The translations under genes and the position numbers were made by a program. Below, piece by piece: positions 45,394 through 57,000 of a stretch of 64,000 bases of DNA; position 1 is the first letter of the stretch; each line of letters begins with the position of its first letter. The stretch covers positions 5,890,001 to 5,954,000 of the forward strand of contig BTPP01000002.1 in assembly GCA_037102815.1 (NCBI GenBank), written 5' to 3'. The DNA is from Neurospora intermedia. Taxonomy: Eukaryota; Ascomycota; Sordariomycetes; Sordariales; Sordariaceae. A model generated the notes under the pieces. The model was not told the DNA's origin. It saw nothing but the letters and a program-made list of their open reading frames with translations, and did no database searches.

Positions 45394-45541
45394 TCTTCTT
45401 GCTACACTATATTTCGTGCAATTAGACATGCACTCCTTCTTCCTCCTTCTTACACCAAAGTCTTCACAACTATCATAGGCGTCGTAACACTAAGCGGCTC
45501 GACTACCTCGCACTCAGCATTCGGGTTGACTAGTTTACCCC

Positions 45542-47108
45542 CTATTCCCGTCTCTCAACCTCTCTCCTCCATCTGGCGCCGAATCTCCACTGCACCGCCA
45601 GTCCCAGCAGCGCGACGAGCTGAGCCATGACGCAGACGGTGAAGGCTAGCCCGACGCCAAGGGCATTGATCATGGGCATCACGGAGCTCGTACCGGCGGC
45701 GGCGAACAGGCACCGGGCGAGGTTCAGGCTCGCACTGGCGGCCGCGCTGCGGTCGTGGAACACATCGACAAGGTAGGTCATGATGACGGATTGGGTGGCG
45801 ATGGCCGTCCAGCCCGTGATGAAGGTGGACACAATCGGTACCGCCATGTGCACCTTTTGCGGGTACTGAAAGGTCCAGCCAAATAAAGCGATGGATGCGC
45901 ACTGCAGGAGGGCAAAGATCGGAACCAGGCGCAGACGCGCCTTTTCGAGGGGGAAATTATTGCCGTTCGAGTCATCGCCATCACCGTCGGCGTTTGATTG
46001 AGACTCATACCGGGCTTTGATGCGGCGATAGTCATTGTCAAGGACCTTTCCCATGACCAGCGTCCCGACCATGGATCCTACACCATTGGCGATGAAGCTC
46101 AGACCGACTTCGGTCTCCCCTAGCCCATACCGGTCCTCAAGGAGAGTGGACATGGCCGTGATGCTCATCTGCCAAACAGCGTAATAAACCGCGAGAAAGA
46201 CGATGACGGGCGCGGCTTGTTTGCTGACAAGAATCCGAAAGGGACCGACAAGGTCGATGCGTTTTCTTGCCGCGGGCTCGGAGGCGACGTCCCATTTGAT
46301 GCGGGTAGTTCTTTGATAGACAACCAGCGGATACTGGGCGATCAGGTCATTTGACGGGCTCCGACTCCCATTGCCAACAACTGACCTCAGTGTCTCGGGC
46401 ATCAAGAGAATCAAGGACACGACGAAAACACCGCTGTAGATGGCCAAGAACCAAAAGATGGCCCTCCATCCTAAACAGTCCGCCAGCGCGCCTCCGATAA
46501 TCGGTCCCACAGCCACAGGCACGAGCAATCCTGCTTGGAAGATGCCCATGAAGCCGCCACGCTCATCACGTGTCGTGATGTCTCCAATCACGCCAGAGCC
46601 GATGGCGATGGTGCTCGCGCTGCCCGTGCTCTGGAGGCATCGTAACACGAGCACCGCAGCATAGCTCTTGGCCTCTCCCAGACCAATGCAGGCGCCGAGA
46701 AAGACCACAAAGGTGCAACAGTACGTGATCCGGCGTCCCTTCACATCCGAGATGGGGCCCCACAAGCTGGGCGCTATGCCTTGGAAGATGAGGTACGAGG
46801 TGACGGTAAGGTTGACGAGCTCGATGGAAACGTTGAGGTCCTTGGCGATGGCAGGTAGAGCGGGAAAATATACATTCGACGCAAAGCCGGAGACTGTTTC
46901 CATATGTCAGACCCCAAACTCGCCAGCCACGCTTGGACAGAATTCACCACTTACATGTTGCAGCGACGGAAATTATAAGGACGATTAGGGCTTTCTGTCG
47001 CTTGTCAAAGATGCTATACGGTTGCTCCGCGGCGGCTTCTGGTGGAGGAGAGGTGGCGGCAGAAGTGCCATCAGGGAAAGGTGGTTGGTTTTGTATTTCA
47101 GAGATCAT
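45542..47108 (-). CDS. MFS drug:H+ antiporter, DHA1 type
   Basis: Exons 47108-46955 and 46893-45542, 501 residues; the intron has GTAAGT and ACAG. Twelve transmembrane segments are expected. Visible features are the DHA1 start SGFASNVYFPALPAIAKDLN, motif A-like WGPISDVKGRRITY after helix 2, and the motif-C region GIFQAGLLVPVAVGPIIGGA with GGALADCLGWRAIFWFLAIY. A long hydrophilic central loop with an acidic Asn/Asp stretch precedes helix 7 (VIVFLAVYYAVWQMSITAMS). This pattern fits the QDR/AQR1/FLR1-like exporters of weak acids and drugs. The first exon supplies a hydrophilic N-terminus and the start of helix 1, so the gene begins at 47108, not at the internal Met 46903. Flanked by two zinc-cluster regulators. 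Confidence 0.9.
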
Positions 47109-47950
47109 GGTCAATGGCAAGCGTCAACTTTCCTTGTCATGGATCGCATCTGGATACTGCATGTGATCCAGGGACATGTTGTCTGCACGTTAAGTCTGCT
47201 TTTAAGCAATACGGGCGGACATCGCAGGCATAACGTCGCCTTGCGGAGTTCGGAGCTGAGCTTTCCACTTTCGGACTTGAAAGAGTTTCAGGGGTTTCAA
47301 CTCCGGAGCTGTAGCCAAAGACCAACTTTGTGTTGGTTAGGTACCTATGTAGAGCTTTTACCGGCATTTGGAGTTGAGGTTTCGATTTTTATTTCAACAG
47401 AAAAAGACACCATTCATTTTCATCTTGCGTTGATACCTCTACTTACCTCTACTTACCTACCTAACTGTCATCTTGAAAAGGGATCCGCAACAAACAACGG
47501 CCGAGAGCACTATTTCATTTGGGCAACGCCACGCCATTCTCAACCTTGACCTAATGTCGATTTTGATAGACGCCGCGAAGCATACCTACCGATGAAGGAG
47601 CAGCTTTCATCTCTAGCTGTGTGCGGTGGAACGATGCCGTGCACCGGAAAGATCCTCTGCCGCTCACCATCTTCACCAGTCTGTTCTCTTCTCAAATTCT
47701 TCACAACCCGAACTGGCAAAGGACGACAGTAGCGTGCCGTTTACCAAGTTGGTTTGAGCCTTTGATAGTAGAGGTACTTTTGACCTAGGGTCTTCCGGGG
47801 TGCAAATCGATCCTCACTTTGTGGTCGATGAGCAGGACATCATTCTTCATTTGCAACATTCTTTTCTCTTGCATGAACATGTCCTTTGAGAACCTGACAG
47901 TCGACAAACATCAAAAAATTACAACAAGAAATTCTCTCAACAACATAGAT
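47109..47950. promoter_or_regulatory. Promoter region of the MFS gene with CGG half-sites
   Basis: About 840 bp between the MFS start and the stop of the next zinc-cluster gene. The segment 47244-47310 holds CGGAGTTCGGAG, TCGGAC and the palindrome CTCCGGAG, a local group of CGG/CCG triplets as bound by zinc-cluster proteins. The link to either neighbouring regulator is inference. Confidence 0.4.
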
Positions 47951-49396
47951 TTAGCCTCCATGCGTGCAACTCGTCACCGCATACATCATCATCCCAAACT
48001 CATCGACACCCTCCAACCACCGGTCCACTCTCCTGCGCCTTTCAACCAAGCCCGCCTCATCCATATCTGCCGGAATCGCCCAAAGCTCATCGATGCAAAG
48101 GCCACCACCCTCAGTTTGAGGCCACTCGGCCAAGTGCAAGTTATATGCCTTTTCCCACTCCTCCCGAGTTGGTGCCTGCCACAGAGCTTTGCTTGCTGGC
48201 GCCGGTAGTCCTCGCAACTCGGTGCCAAGAAAAGTCGGAAGACCCTCTTTGGCAGTGAGCATGTTGTCCAAAAGATACATGGTGTAGAGCGTTCGCCGTT
48301 TCGTCTCGGCCACGATCCACGTTTCCCACCTCGGCCGCCGCCGGGCTCCTCCTTGTGCTCCATGTCCTCCGTCTTGTTCGGCCGAGCACCACACAAGCCC
48401 CCGCGCCGAACAGGCGCATGCAATCTCCTGGAGATGCAGCATGATTGCTTGTTGTCGGAGGAAGGAGTACTTGCCGAGTCGATAGTACAAGACCAAGGTG
48501 TACACCAAGTAAGCCTGGAATGCCGCAAGCAGCAGCGCAGCCGAATTATCATCGTCATCATCGTCATCATCATCATCATCATCGTCATCATCATCGCAAG
48601 TGGTGGTGGTGCCGTATTGCTCGTAGAGCTTGTTCATCTCGCGCTGCAAAACCTCGGCAAGGGCTCCTTCGCTACCAGGCAGCGGCTTTTCGCAGCTCCG
48701 AATCAGGCTTAAGCAAGTCGAGAGCGCTGATGTGTTTGGTAATGTGTGAAGCACATGAACTGGGTGTAGAAATGGCGGGATGCTAGTACCTCTATGGCCG
48801 CCGCCTCCTCGGACCGCCATAGCCGCGTACGATTTGAGGATTCTGTCTGTGAAGGCTGTGATGCTCGGGGAAAGCGTTTTGGCCGTCTGCTCGGGGAGGA
48901 CAGCCACCTCTATGTAAGGTTTGAGCCAGCGGTTTTGGATGTCATTCGCGTTAATGGGACACACGAGATCGACATGTGAGAATTTGAAGTCGACCTGGAG
49001 TGCAGCTGACCCTCGTCCTCGGGTGGTATGGGATGTAACTTGGTGCTGTCTTTGATGATGAGCGGACCGGCTCGTGTCTTCTGCAAGGTTGTTTGTTGAA
49101 GCCGGGCTGACTAGGCCATCGAGACGAGTAACCCCAGGCTGGATACATGTAGTAGATTCACCGGCAAGACTCGAGGTCTTTTGTGTTGTTGTCGGTGAGA
49201 TGGCAACATTCGGCTCGGGAGTTGAGTCGAGAGAAAGTCGGGAACCTCCAGACAAAGATGCCTGGGAGTACGTGCAAGCTAGTCCTCGTAACGCACATCG
49301 GCTACATGATGTTGCCTTGCGATCGCATTTCGCTTTGGCGTTGGAGCATGGTTGGCATGATTTTTGCCGTGATGTCGAGTATCTCGTAGTCTTCAT
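47951..49396 (-). CDS. Zn2Cys6 transcription factor with a 16-residue poly-Asp tract
   Basis: Single exon, 481 residues. The zinc cluster is at the N-terminus with C14, C17, C24, C31, C34 and C41 (KSCQPCSNAKAKCDRK, CSRCALRGLACTY). A Ser/Thr-rich linker follows. The middle domain (LKSYAAMAVRGG, ALSTCLSLIRSC, AFQAYLVYTLVLYYRL, ETKRRTLYTMYLLDNML, FLGTELRGLPAPASKALWQA) is characteristic of the short fungal zinc-cluster proteins found next to biosynthetic or transport genes. Sixteen Asp in a row are encoded by a GAT/GAC repeat near 48546-48593, a likely slippage site. The reading starts at MKTTRYSTSRQ just before the cluster. Tandem with the MFS gene, both on the minus strand. Confidence 0.88.
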   Translation of the reverse strand: MKTTRYSTSRQKSCQPCSNAKAKCDRKATSCSRCALRGLACTYSQASLSGGSRLSLDSTPEPNVAISPTTTQKTSSLAGESTTCIQPGVTRLDGLVSPASTNNLAEDTSRSAHHQRQHQVTSHTTRGRGSAALQVDFKFSHVDLVCPINANDIQNRWLKPYIEVAVLPEQTAKTLSPSITAFTDRILKSYAAMAVRGGGGHRGTSIPPFLHPVHVLHTLPNTSALSTCLSLIRSCEKPLPGSEGALAEVLQREMNKLYEQYGTTTTCDDDDDDDDDDDDDDDDNSAALLLAAFQAYLVYTLVLYYRLGKYSFLRQQAIMLHLQEIACACSARGLVWCSAEQDGGHGAQGGARRRPRWETWIVAETKRRTLYTMYLLDNMLTAKEGLPTFLGTELRGLPAPASKALWQAPTREEWEKAYNLHLAEWPQTEGGGLCIDELWAIPADMDEAGLVERRRRVDRWLEGVDEFGMMMYAVTSCTHGG

Positions 49397-50633
49397 GTAT
49401 ACACCTAGGTAGGTAGGTAGATGGTAAGAGAAGGAGTAGCGAGGTGTATGGTAGCATCTTCAACTTATAGGGGCCGTGCTTCTCCACGTGTCGGGTTCCA
49501 CCGGGGCGATCACATCTTCCTTTCCGCAATTACGAGAGCGAACGGGATCCCGAGTTTTCCAGTCGCTATGGCCGTATGTGTCAGTTTATTTGCTTTCAAC
49601 CACTTTTGAAAAAGTCTGTTTGTCTGTCTGTCTAATTCTATACCGACGGACGACGTGCCAAGATACTACTAGCAAACTGCCAGCGCTTTTCGTATGTCTC
49701 AGATGCAGCATCTCTATTCCACTTGATAGGTAATCAACTCATTAATAAGGTAAAAAAGAGCACCCTTGTTTGTTCAAAGAGTCCTCTACTTTCATTAGAT
49801 AGGTATCCTGTGTGAGTCTCTTTGTGACGAACAAACAGTAGTTTTGTCTCCTACTCTCTCTCTCTCTCTGCCTCCCACTACTACCAGAGACAGTTAACGA
49901 AATCGTAAACATCATGGCTTCTTCTCCTTCTTTGCGCCCACCCTCCCATCTCTTGGATGGGCCTGGGGATACCTCGGACCGCATTTCAATGCAGGATCCA
50001 AAACCTCACTGGGAGGCGAACAATGTTCCTCTTTCAACTCCCCGGCTTTCTACTAACTCAGACATTTTTCTCTTTTTTTGCCATGCACTTCCCCATGAGA
50101 GTACAGTGACACCTTTCAAGGACAATGCCTCTTCTCCACCTTCCGTTTTCTTGTAAATGCGGTTGAAAAGGAATGTACAAAAAGAAAAAGAGAAAGCAAG
50201 GACCTGCTCAGTCGATCCAGTCGCCGCCGTGAAGAAGAAAAAAAAAGTGCTCCTATGCTGTTCTGCGTCGGCGCAAAACAAACAAATGGTGCGTAAACAA
50301 GATTACAATAAGTTCCGTTTGGTAGAGTATGGTTGATGGCGCTGCCTGTCGCTCAGATGAATGCATGCTAATGGAAAAAGAGAAACCGATGGGAAGCAAA
50401 AGCAAACCTCAGGTTGGGCAACGTTCCAAACGCGCGTGAACCCTAAGATATGATAAGAAACAACAACCGCCGCCTCCGTTGCTGTCACCGCCGTGCTTTT
50501 GCTAGCCGGCTAGCTGGACAGCTACCACCCCCTTTAAAACGCCGAGTCATGCAAGAAGGGAGACTTGGTAATATTCTGAACGCTGTTGCGAGAAAGAGGA
50601 AGAAGATGCGTGAGCGAAAAAAAGGGTCTTTCA
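49397..50633. other. Intergenic region between the zinc-cluster gene and gna-3
   Basis: About 1.2 kb. It holds the regulator's promoter with AGGTAGGTAGGTAG at about 49408-49421, a GTCT run near 49617-49634 and a CT microsatellite near 49853-49870. A short ORF at 49914-50156 shows no family resemblance. The part next to gna-3 is its 3' flank. Confidence 0.5.
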
Positions 50634-52010
50634 TCATAGAATACCGGAGTCTTTAAGGGCGTTATTGAGAATGGTTTCCTTGACGGCAGCAAACACGAGA
50701 CGGATGTTGGAGGTATCGGTGGCTTGTGTCAAGCTGTGACAATGTTAGCATGATGGTGCATACACCAAGACAGACAGGATGTAGAGGACATACTGAGGAT
50801 ATAGGTTAAGGTGAGCCCTGTTAACCTGGTTGAACCGCCACAATAGATACTTGGCGGCCTTGTTGACGTCGTTTCCACCGGAGTAATCCGGAAAGTAGTT
50901 CCCTAGAGGTGACCGCCCCAGTTTCTGTTTGAAGATGTCGACTTTGTTGAGAAACAGGATGATACTCGTTCTCATAAACCACCGTGAATTGACGACCGAA
51001 TCGAAGAGCAGCAGACTTTCCATCATGCGGTTCTGTTACATGTTAGCACCATCTCTGTACCAGGTAGTGACGTGGTGGGTGGACATACCTGACTGCTCTC
51101 CTCGAGCAACACTTGGTCGTACTCGCTCAAGGCAACACAGAAGATGATGGATGTGACGTTTTCGAAGCAGTGAATCCACTTCTTGCGTTCACTACGTTGC
51201 CCGCCCACATCAAACATGCTAGATCATTGTGTGAGCTGAGGGGCACGAGGGTAACAGATGTCCATCAGGCACACTTACTGGATACTGAGCTGCCCCATCT
51301 TGAATCTTGTCTCGTAGATACCTGTCGTCTTTGTTCTGGCGCGAAGTACATCCATTTCATTTGGTCGGTAGTCTTCGGCCACAATCCTCATGACCTCGGT
51401 GAAGAAACTGTGCCAAGTCAGCAAACGTTGGATGAAAAAAAAAAAAAAAAAAAAAAAAAAAAGACCGGACACGCACTATTCTGCAGAGTCCATAAGGTAG
51501 AACTCTGTTTGCCTCTCCATGAGTTGCTCCTTTGCTGGATCATTCCATAGTGCCTGGATAGCTGTGCCGACTTTGGGGTCTATCGACTGTCCTGGTGGCA
51601 CGCCCTCCATGTTGTAATCCTGCAAGAACTCGACGTAGGGCCGTAGCGACGGATCTGCCGGCTGGATATCGAACTGGTGCATAGCATTCACAACCGCCTT
51701 TGCGCATTCCAACAGATTCTTGTAGACGGTTGGTCGGTAATTTGTAAGCTCCTCATCTGAATAGCCCTTGAGATGTATAATCTTCATCTGCTTCACAATG
51801 GTCGATTTACCGCTCTCGCCGGAGCCTGTACGCGCACGCATGTTAGCAGAAACGAAAACAAAAAGAAGGACAACAGGGGTACGCACCCAAAAGTAGAATC
51901 TTGCATTCTTTCCGTAGCTTCTTGGAGTCCTCCTCTAGGTCGCGATCAATCTTCTGGCTCCTCTTCTTCTGCTCCGTCTCCTCGTCGTTCTTGCTCATGC
52001 ATGCGCCCAT
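50634..52010 (-). CDS. gna-3: Heterotrimeric G-protein alpha subunit GNA-3
   Basis: Six exons: 52010-51887, 51825-51477, 51407-51279, 51218-51089, 51032-50794 and 50733-50634, 356 residues. N-terminal [10 protein letters not shown] gives a myristoylated Gly2 and palmitoylated Cys4. The P-loop GSGESGKST is split by the first intron. Further motifs are switch [14 protein letters not shown], switch [20 protein letters not shown] for guanine, and TQATD near the end. Length and motifs match the third Neurospora G-alpha, related to the Gpa2/MagC-type subunits that act with a carbon-sensing receptor on adenylyl cyclase. The second intron (69 nt) is dominated by a 28-base T-run on the sense strand. 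The C-terminus ends ALKDSGIL, without the pertussis-toxin Cys. The start at 52010 is the classical one; an in-frame Met at 52109 would block myristoylation. Confidence 0.96.
51435..51462 (-). repeat. T28 tract inside gna-3 intron 2
   Basis: On the sense (minus) strand the intron 51476-51408 carries 28 consecutive T between the donor GTGCGT and the branch-like GCTGAC. It makes up about 40 percent of a minimal intron. Confidence 0.9.
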
Positions 52011-53925
52011 CTTGATCATAAATCCCTTTCGACTGCGGTGGCTAGATGAGGCAGCCGATGATGGCCGGGAACTTGGACCTGGCGGATAAGAAGATGCTCG
52101 TCTGTTCACGGGTCTGTTCTAGAAAACCATGAAGACGACTTTTTTTTTTCCGGCGAATGTTTGGTGTATTGTGCAGTTCAGCTTCGTCGCTCGGATAACC
52201 CTTCCTCGGCCTTCACTTTTTGTCGACCAGGGGCAGACTTGTTCGTCGTCGTCCGTCAATCGCCTTGTAGCTGGAATCCCCGGAAATGGGCGACGAGAAA
52301 AATACGGGTTCAAGACGGTTCGGTCGACTGACGCAATTGATGGGCAATTTTAAGTATGGTTGACTTTGACGACTTGTGTTCGGTGGGAGGCTCTCCAAGT
52401 AAGTCGACACAACAGGGACCACGGGTGGTTGGATTTGGTTGTGACGTCTTGAGTGGATGCAGTCCGAATCGTTTGGATGGATCGTTAGCCGTTCGTCGCC
52501 TCTCTCTCGCTGGTTGGCAGTCTTTCTTTGGCTGGCAGTCGCCGATTCCGACAGTCAGTTGGTTGGCGTACACGCGCGCCGTCGGTAAACGGTTTCGAAA
52601 GGGTCGGCGACAAAGAAAATCGACGGACGCCGCAATTGATTGAAAGCGAGGCGAGATGGGTTGTTGTTTGGTTGTAGTGGTGGGTGTCGGGAATAATTGA
52701 CGGACGGAAGGTAACAAGCCAAAAGGTGAGGTAGAGGTGAATTGGCAGGCAAGGCAGGCAGGCAGCCAAACAGTACCTTTTGTTAAGTTTTGCGGGACGG
52801 AGGAGATGGGGGGCCCAGGTCGGGATGCCCAGGTCGCGACAAAAAACGGGGGGGTGCTGGGGTCACTGTACACTATGCCCTGGATCCCCGAGTGTTCCAG
52901 GTTGCCCGGCGGCCAGTGTGTAAAGTGGTCCGGGTTCGTGTTATTGTCACCGACTACCCGGTCTAAAATGCGCAGATCCAAAGCCTTTTGTCAATACGAT
53001 GTGGTGAATTGCTAGGGCAGGCCGCTTTAAGCGAGTTGACGCCAGTCAAAGTGGAAGGATGCCTTGACACTTGTGCTGTCGGGTTTGGATCGATGGGTTT
53101 CAAGTTGCAGACTGCAGTAGAGGTAGGCAAGGTACAGTACAGTCAGTACCTTTAGTTTGACGCCTTCTCGTCGATGTGTGCTTGCTCTGTGCAGTGTGCA
53201 GTGGGAGTCCCCGGGCGGATACAGACGAAGCAGGTCACGGTGCCCGGATGCTGAAAAGTCGAAAATCGTGAGATGAGGCAGTGAAAACGAAGGAGGAAAA
53301 GCAAATAATGGAAGGCAGACTGCAGTGAGCAAAGCGATGGCCGACAAACGCTGGATTGGCTGGAAAGGCTCATTTGGTTTGGAACTGCGGAAGGCTTGAA
53401 GAGGCCAAGAGGCCATTGAACCAATGAGGAGCATTGTTGGGTGGTGCGGCAGTTGAACAGCAGATCCACCACTCTCCTCCACTCAGCTTCCCTTCTCAGT
53501 GACAGTGCAGTGCAGTGAGTGAGTGCAGTCCTCCTGACGAAAGCCTACACTAAGCCGCAATTGTGCTAGCACTTCGCACGCTTGCTTAAAGTAAATGCCT
53601 TGAGCACAGGGCTAATTACCTGAATGAAACAGCACTACACTATTCTAGGACCTTTTGTCTACATTACTCCCAGCCCTGTTGGGGAAAATACTTGGAAGCC
53701 AAAGTGGAAGGCAGGCCTTTTGTTATTGGATGTAATTCCGAGGTGTCGCCAAGACATGGTGGGGGCAGCGAGCTCCGCCTGGCGTAAGCCCCGCTAGTCC
53801 TCATACGGTATTCTAGCAACAGCTGCTCGCCTCCTCGTTGGATGAGGGGAAAGACGCCAATGTCTGGCAGGAGCCGCTAGAAGAGGAGTGCAGGAGCCAC
53901 ATCTTCGGGAGTCAGCTCCACCGGT

Positions 53926-54077
53926 TATAAAAACCACCAGTCCCCTTCGTTGCTCTGAACACTGCCGATCTCACTCCACTGCCCATTAAATCCTTAGCGT
54001 GAACCATGACAGTGACCCCGACAACGACGACGACGACGACCCCGACAACGACTCCGACAACGACGACCATACCTTGA
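53926..54077 (+). promoter_or_regulatory. TATA box with downstream 23-residue Thr-rich ORF
   Basis: TATAAAAA at 53926-53933 is followed 73 nt later by an ATG (54006) opening MTVTPTTTTTTTPTTTPTTT and a stop at 54075-54077. The ORF is a CGACAA-type microsatellite. Spacing resembles a real promoter, but the peptide may be accidental. Confidence 0.3.
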
Positions 54078-57000
54078 CAGCCTGTGACCCGGCGATATTA
54101 CTGATTTCCTGATCGATTACCGAATCGAATTCTTGGGTCACGCAAGAGTGTCCACCATTGGTCTCGCCTTGTCAGGTCATAACTACCTACCTAGCCGTGG
54201 CTACATATTGGGTTGGGGTCCGTTTGGGGGGCTTTCTTCAGCTCTGCCACGAGGCGACAGGCATGGAAGATGACTTGAGGTAGGTAAAGGGGCGCCGAGT
54301 GGTTCTCGTCCGTGTCTCGCAACTCAATGCGCCGGGTTTTATCATGAACTTTCACCTTGCCCCCTACGCCGCCTCCGCCCCCGAGAACAGACAGTAGTCA
54401 GACATGACCGTGACGACATTCATGTCTCAACTGACTCTCTACAAACACTTGGCAGATCAGTACCAGGATCCAAAAAGACCGGCGTTCTCATAGTTGCTTT
54501 TTACTCTCTTGGCGGTTGACCGTTTGCAGGCAAAGCAATGATTGTCGACGGTTGTCAATCTTGAGAAAATCTGCGTCTAGTGTCCGATCAAAAGCCATAA
54601 TTGGACGACATCAAGACCCAGCTGGTCCAGCTTAGTTGTTACGGAGCCGATGGGCAACTGAACATCCACTTTCCGAATAGCCTCCAGTTTCTCTCCTCCT
54701 TGCTGCCATTGCTTGAAGCGCCTCACCATTTTCGGGCCTTTTCAGTCGTCAGCTCACTCACATCAATCAGTGCTTATGGTAGTACACTGTTCCTAGGAGG
54801 CCTTTTTACTACTTCACTTATATCCGCCGCGAGATGGTGTCCAAGCAAGGTGTTCAAGGTCCCCCAATGTCAACTCCAGCCGTTGATTGAGATGGCCCGT
54901 GCACCCCGCTCCTTGGGGAAACGGTTGGCGGGTGTAAGGTCAAGGAAAAGTGGATCCGTTGGAGATTACTGAACTCCTCTTTGCTTCCCAGAAGGAGCTC
55001 CGTACTCGGCGCTTTTCCTCCCTTCTCCCATCACAACTCAAGTCTCTTCATCCTCGACTCCTCACTCTGGCGGCCTCTGGCGGGTACTCCCACCTCGCTC
55101 ATTTCCACGGTCCGGGGAAGTCCCTGATGGCCCTTTCGCATCTCCAGAATCATTTCGTCCGCTTCATGAGCTTTCACATACTTTGTACCACCTTCACACG
55201 TGTGTCCGCGTTAAGGCGAACCCAACCGAGTACGGTACGCGCAACGTTCTCTCTCAAAAGAGGAAGAAATTCGGATTCGATGCAACACAGTACTCGGCTA
55301 CTCAAGTCACTGTCGCACCAAGCTGTACTAATCACCGTGAACTACTCCACGTGTTTCCATGGTCAATTCCAAGGGGATACACGATGAGACCAAACACTGA
55401 CTGCTCAAACACTCGTCTTGCCCGTCTCTTCATGCAGACAAGAATAGCACCGACGAAACATACTCTGGAGAGGAGCGAAACATGCTTCGGAGTTTATCAT
55501 GGCGATCTTGTTTCTTTTCTCAACAGAAAGTCCATCTAGACAAATCATCCATGCGCTACCCAGCAATCACATCTCACTCACTTATCACTCATGGGAACCC
55601 TAGATCATCATCCAAGTCTACCAGATCCCCGACCCTAGCACCCCCGACCCAGCCAAGCGACCACCACGTGTATGCGAAGAACCCAATTCCCGTTTTCCGT
55701 CATTTGGTATCCCAAAAGCGAGGGCAACCTGGGTGTTCCCAGCAGGGGGGGCCATTAGGTTTGGTGATGAATGAACTAGGGGCTTTGCATGAAACCCTAG
55801 TTGGTTGTCTTTATCCTGCAGGTACCTGACTTGATTGGAGATGGCGACTTTTGGGATCTTTTCAAGGAAGAGTTGGACAAACTTCATACATATGGAGAGA
55901 GGTTCCATTCGCAAGATCCCTGGTTTATAATGCCATTGTTAAGGTCCATTTATTTGTTTTTTTCTCCGGCGTTTGCTGCAATACGATACTCAACAGAGGC
56001 GGCTTATCGATCTGGATATGTGACAAACATGGTCTGGACTCCCCAACTGTCGGCTCTGCCAAATTCACAAAGAAAGCGGAAAACCCTTCTTCTAATACAA
56101 TTCAGTTCCGCGTCTTCCTACTTTCAAATATAGAACATTCATGCGTTATGCGCACATCTGTCACAGTACATCACAAATTCCATCATCTACAGAACACGCT
56201 TGACTGGCCTGGGACTGGTTCGCGCTAAAAGTGTAGCAAAGAATCGGTCACTTTTCAGTTTTGGGCTTTTTGTTCCTTGCATCCCCCCCTGACCCTCTTC
56301 ACCAAGTCCGGTAAAACGAAGCATCAAGACCCCCTGCCTTGGCTGCTTGGCCTGTCTAACTACATTCAGACCATCCAAGGAGATTAGCTACGCTGCATAT
56401 CCCTTCCGCTCTTCCGTCCTTCCGCCCTTCCGCGCCCTGCCAGGCGAAAACGACTCCTTTCAGATTTCCGGAGAACTCTCAACGGTTTCAAGTGATTGTC
56501 GTTTTCTTTCAGATGTTGGTCCAAAACTGTCCAAAGTTTCATTGTCTTCTTTGACAACCGACATCATTAAGTGGGATCCATTCGCGGCAGCCGAAGCCGT
56601 AGCTACACCGTACGGTACTCAAGGACGTTTCCTCGCTGCAGTTGGATGGATATGACAGTTCTGCAGTCGGGTTGTTTCCCGATGGCTTGTGGTGACACGC
56701 ACACGGCACACACCATACAGACGCGCCATTGGCGGTTGTTTTGGACGATTCACAGTTGACGGTTGCGCCACGCAGCCTTTTCTTATGGCTTTCTCTGCCG
56801 GTTCGATTCCGCTCTTTTTGCGGAACGCATGGTCACTGCTCGGTGGACGGAACGGGACAAGGCTCTTTGAATCTATTTATATATCCCACCACTGTTGGCT
56901 GCACGAGTGGTAGTTAACAGGGCGACTGAAATCAACAGATTGGCTTTGTGCTGATGTTCGAATCTGGGATCTGCGGGTTCGAAATCACGGAACACTAACA

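Noticed and set aside
54950-55387. 145-codon open frame in the gna-3/cul-1 interval
   Set aside because: No recognisable motif, no splice context and an atypical composition; not enough support for a gene.
56798-56815. GGTTCGATTCC, identical to a tRNA B box
   Set aside because: No A box at the right distance, and the flanking T-stem does not pair properly; no cloverleaf can be drawn.
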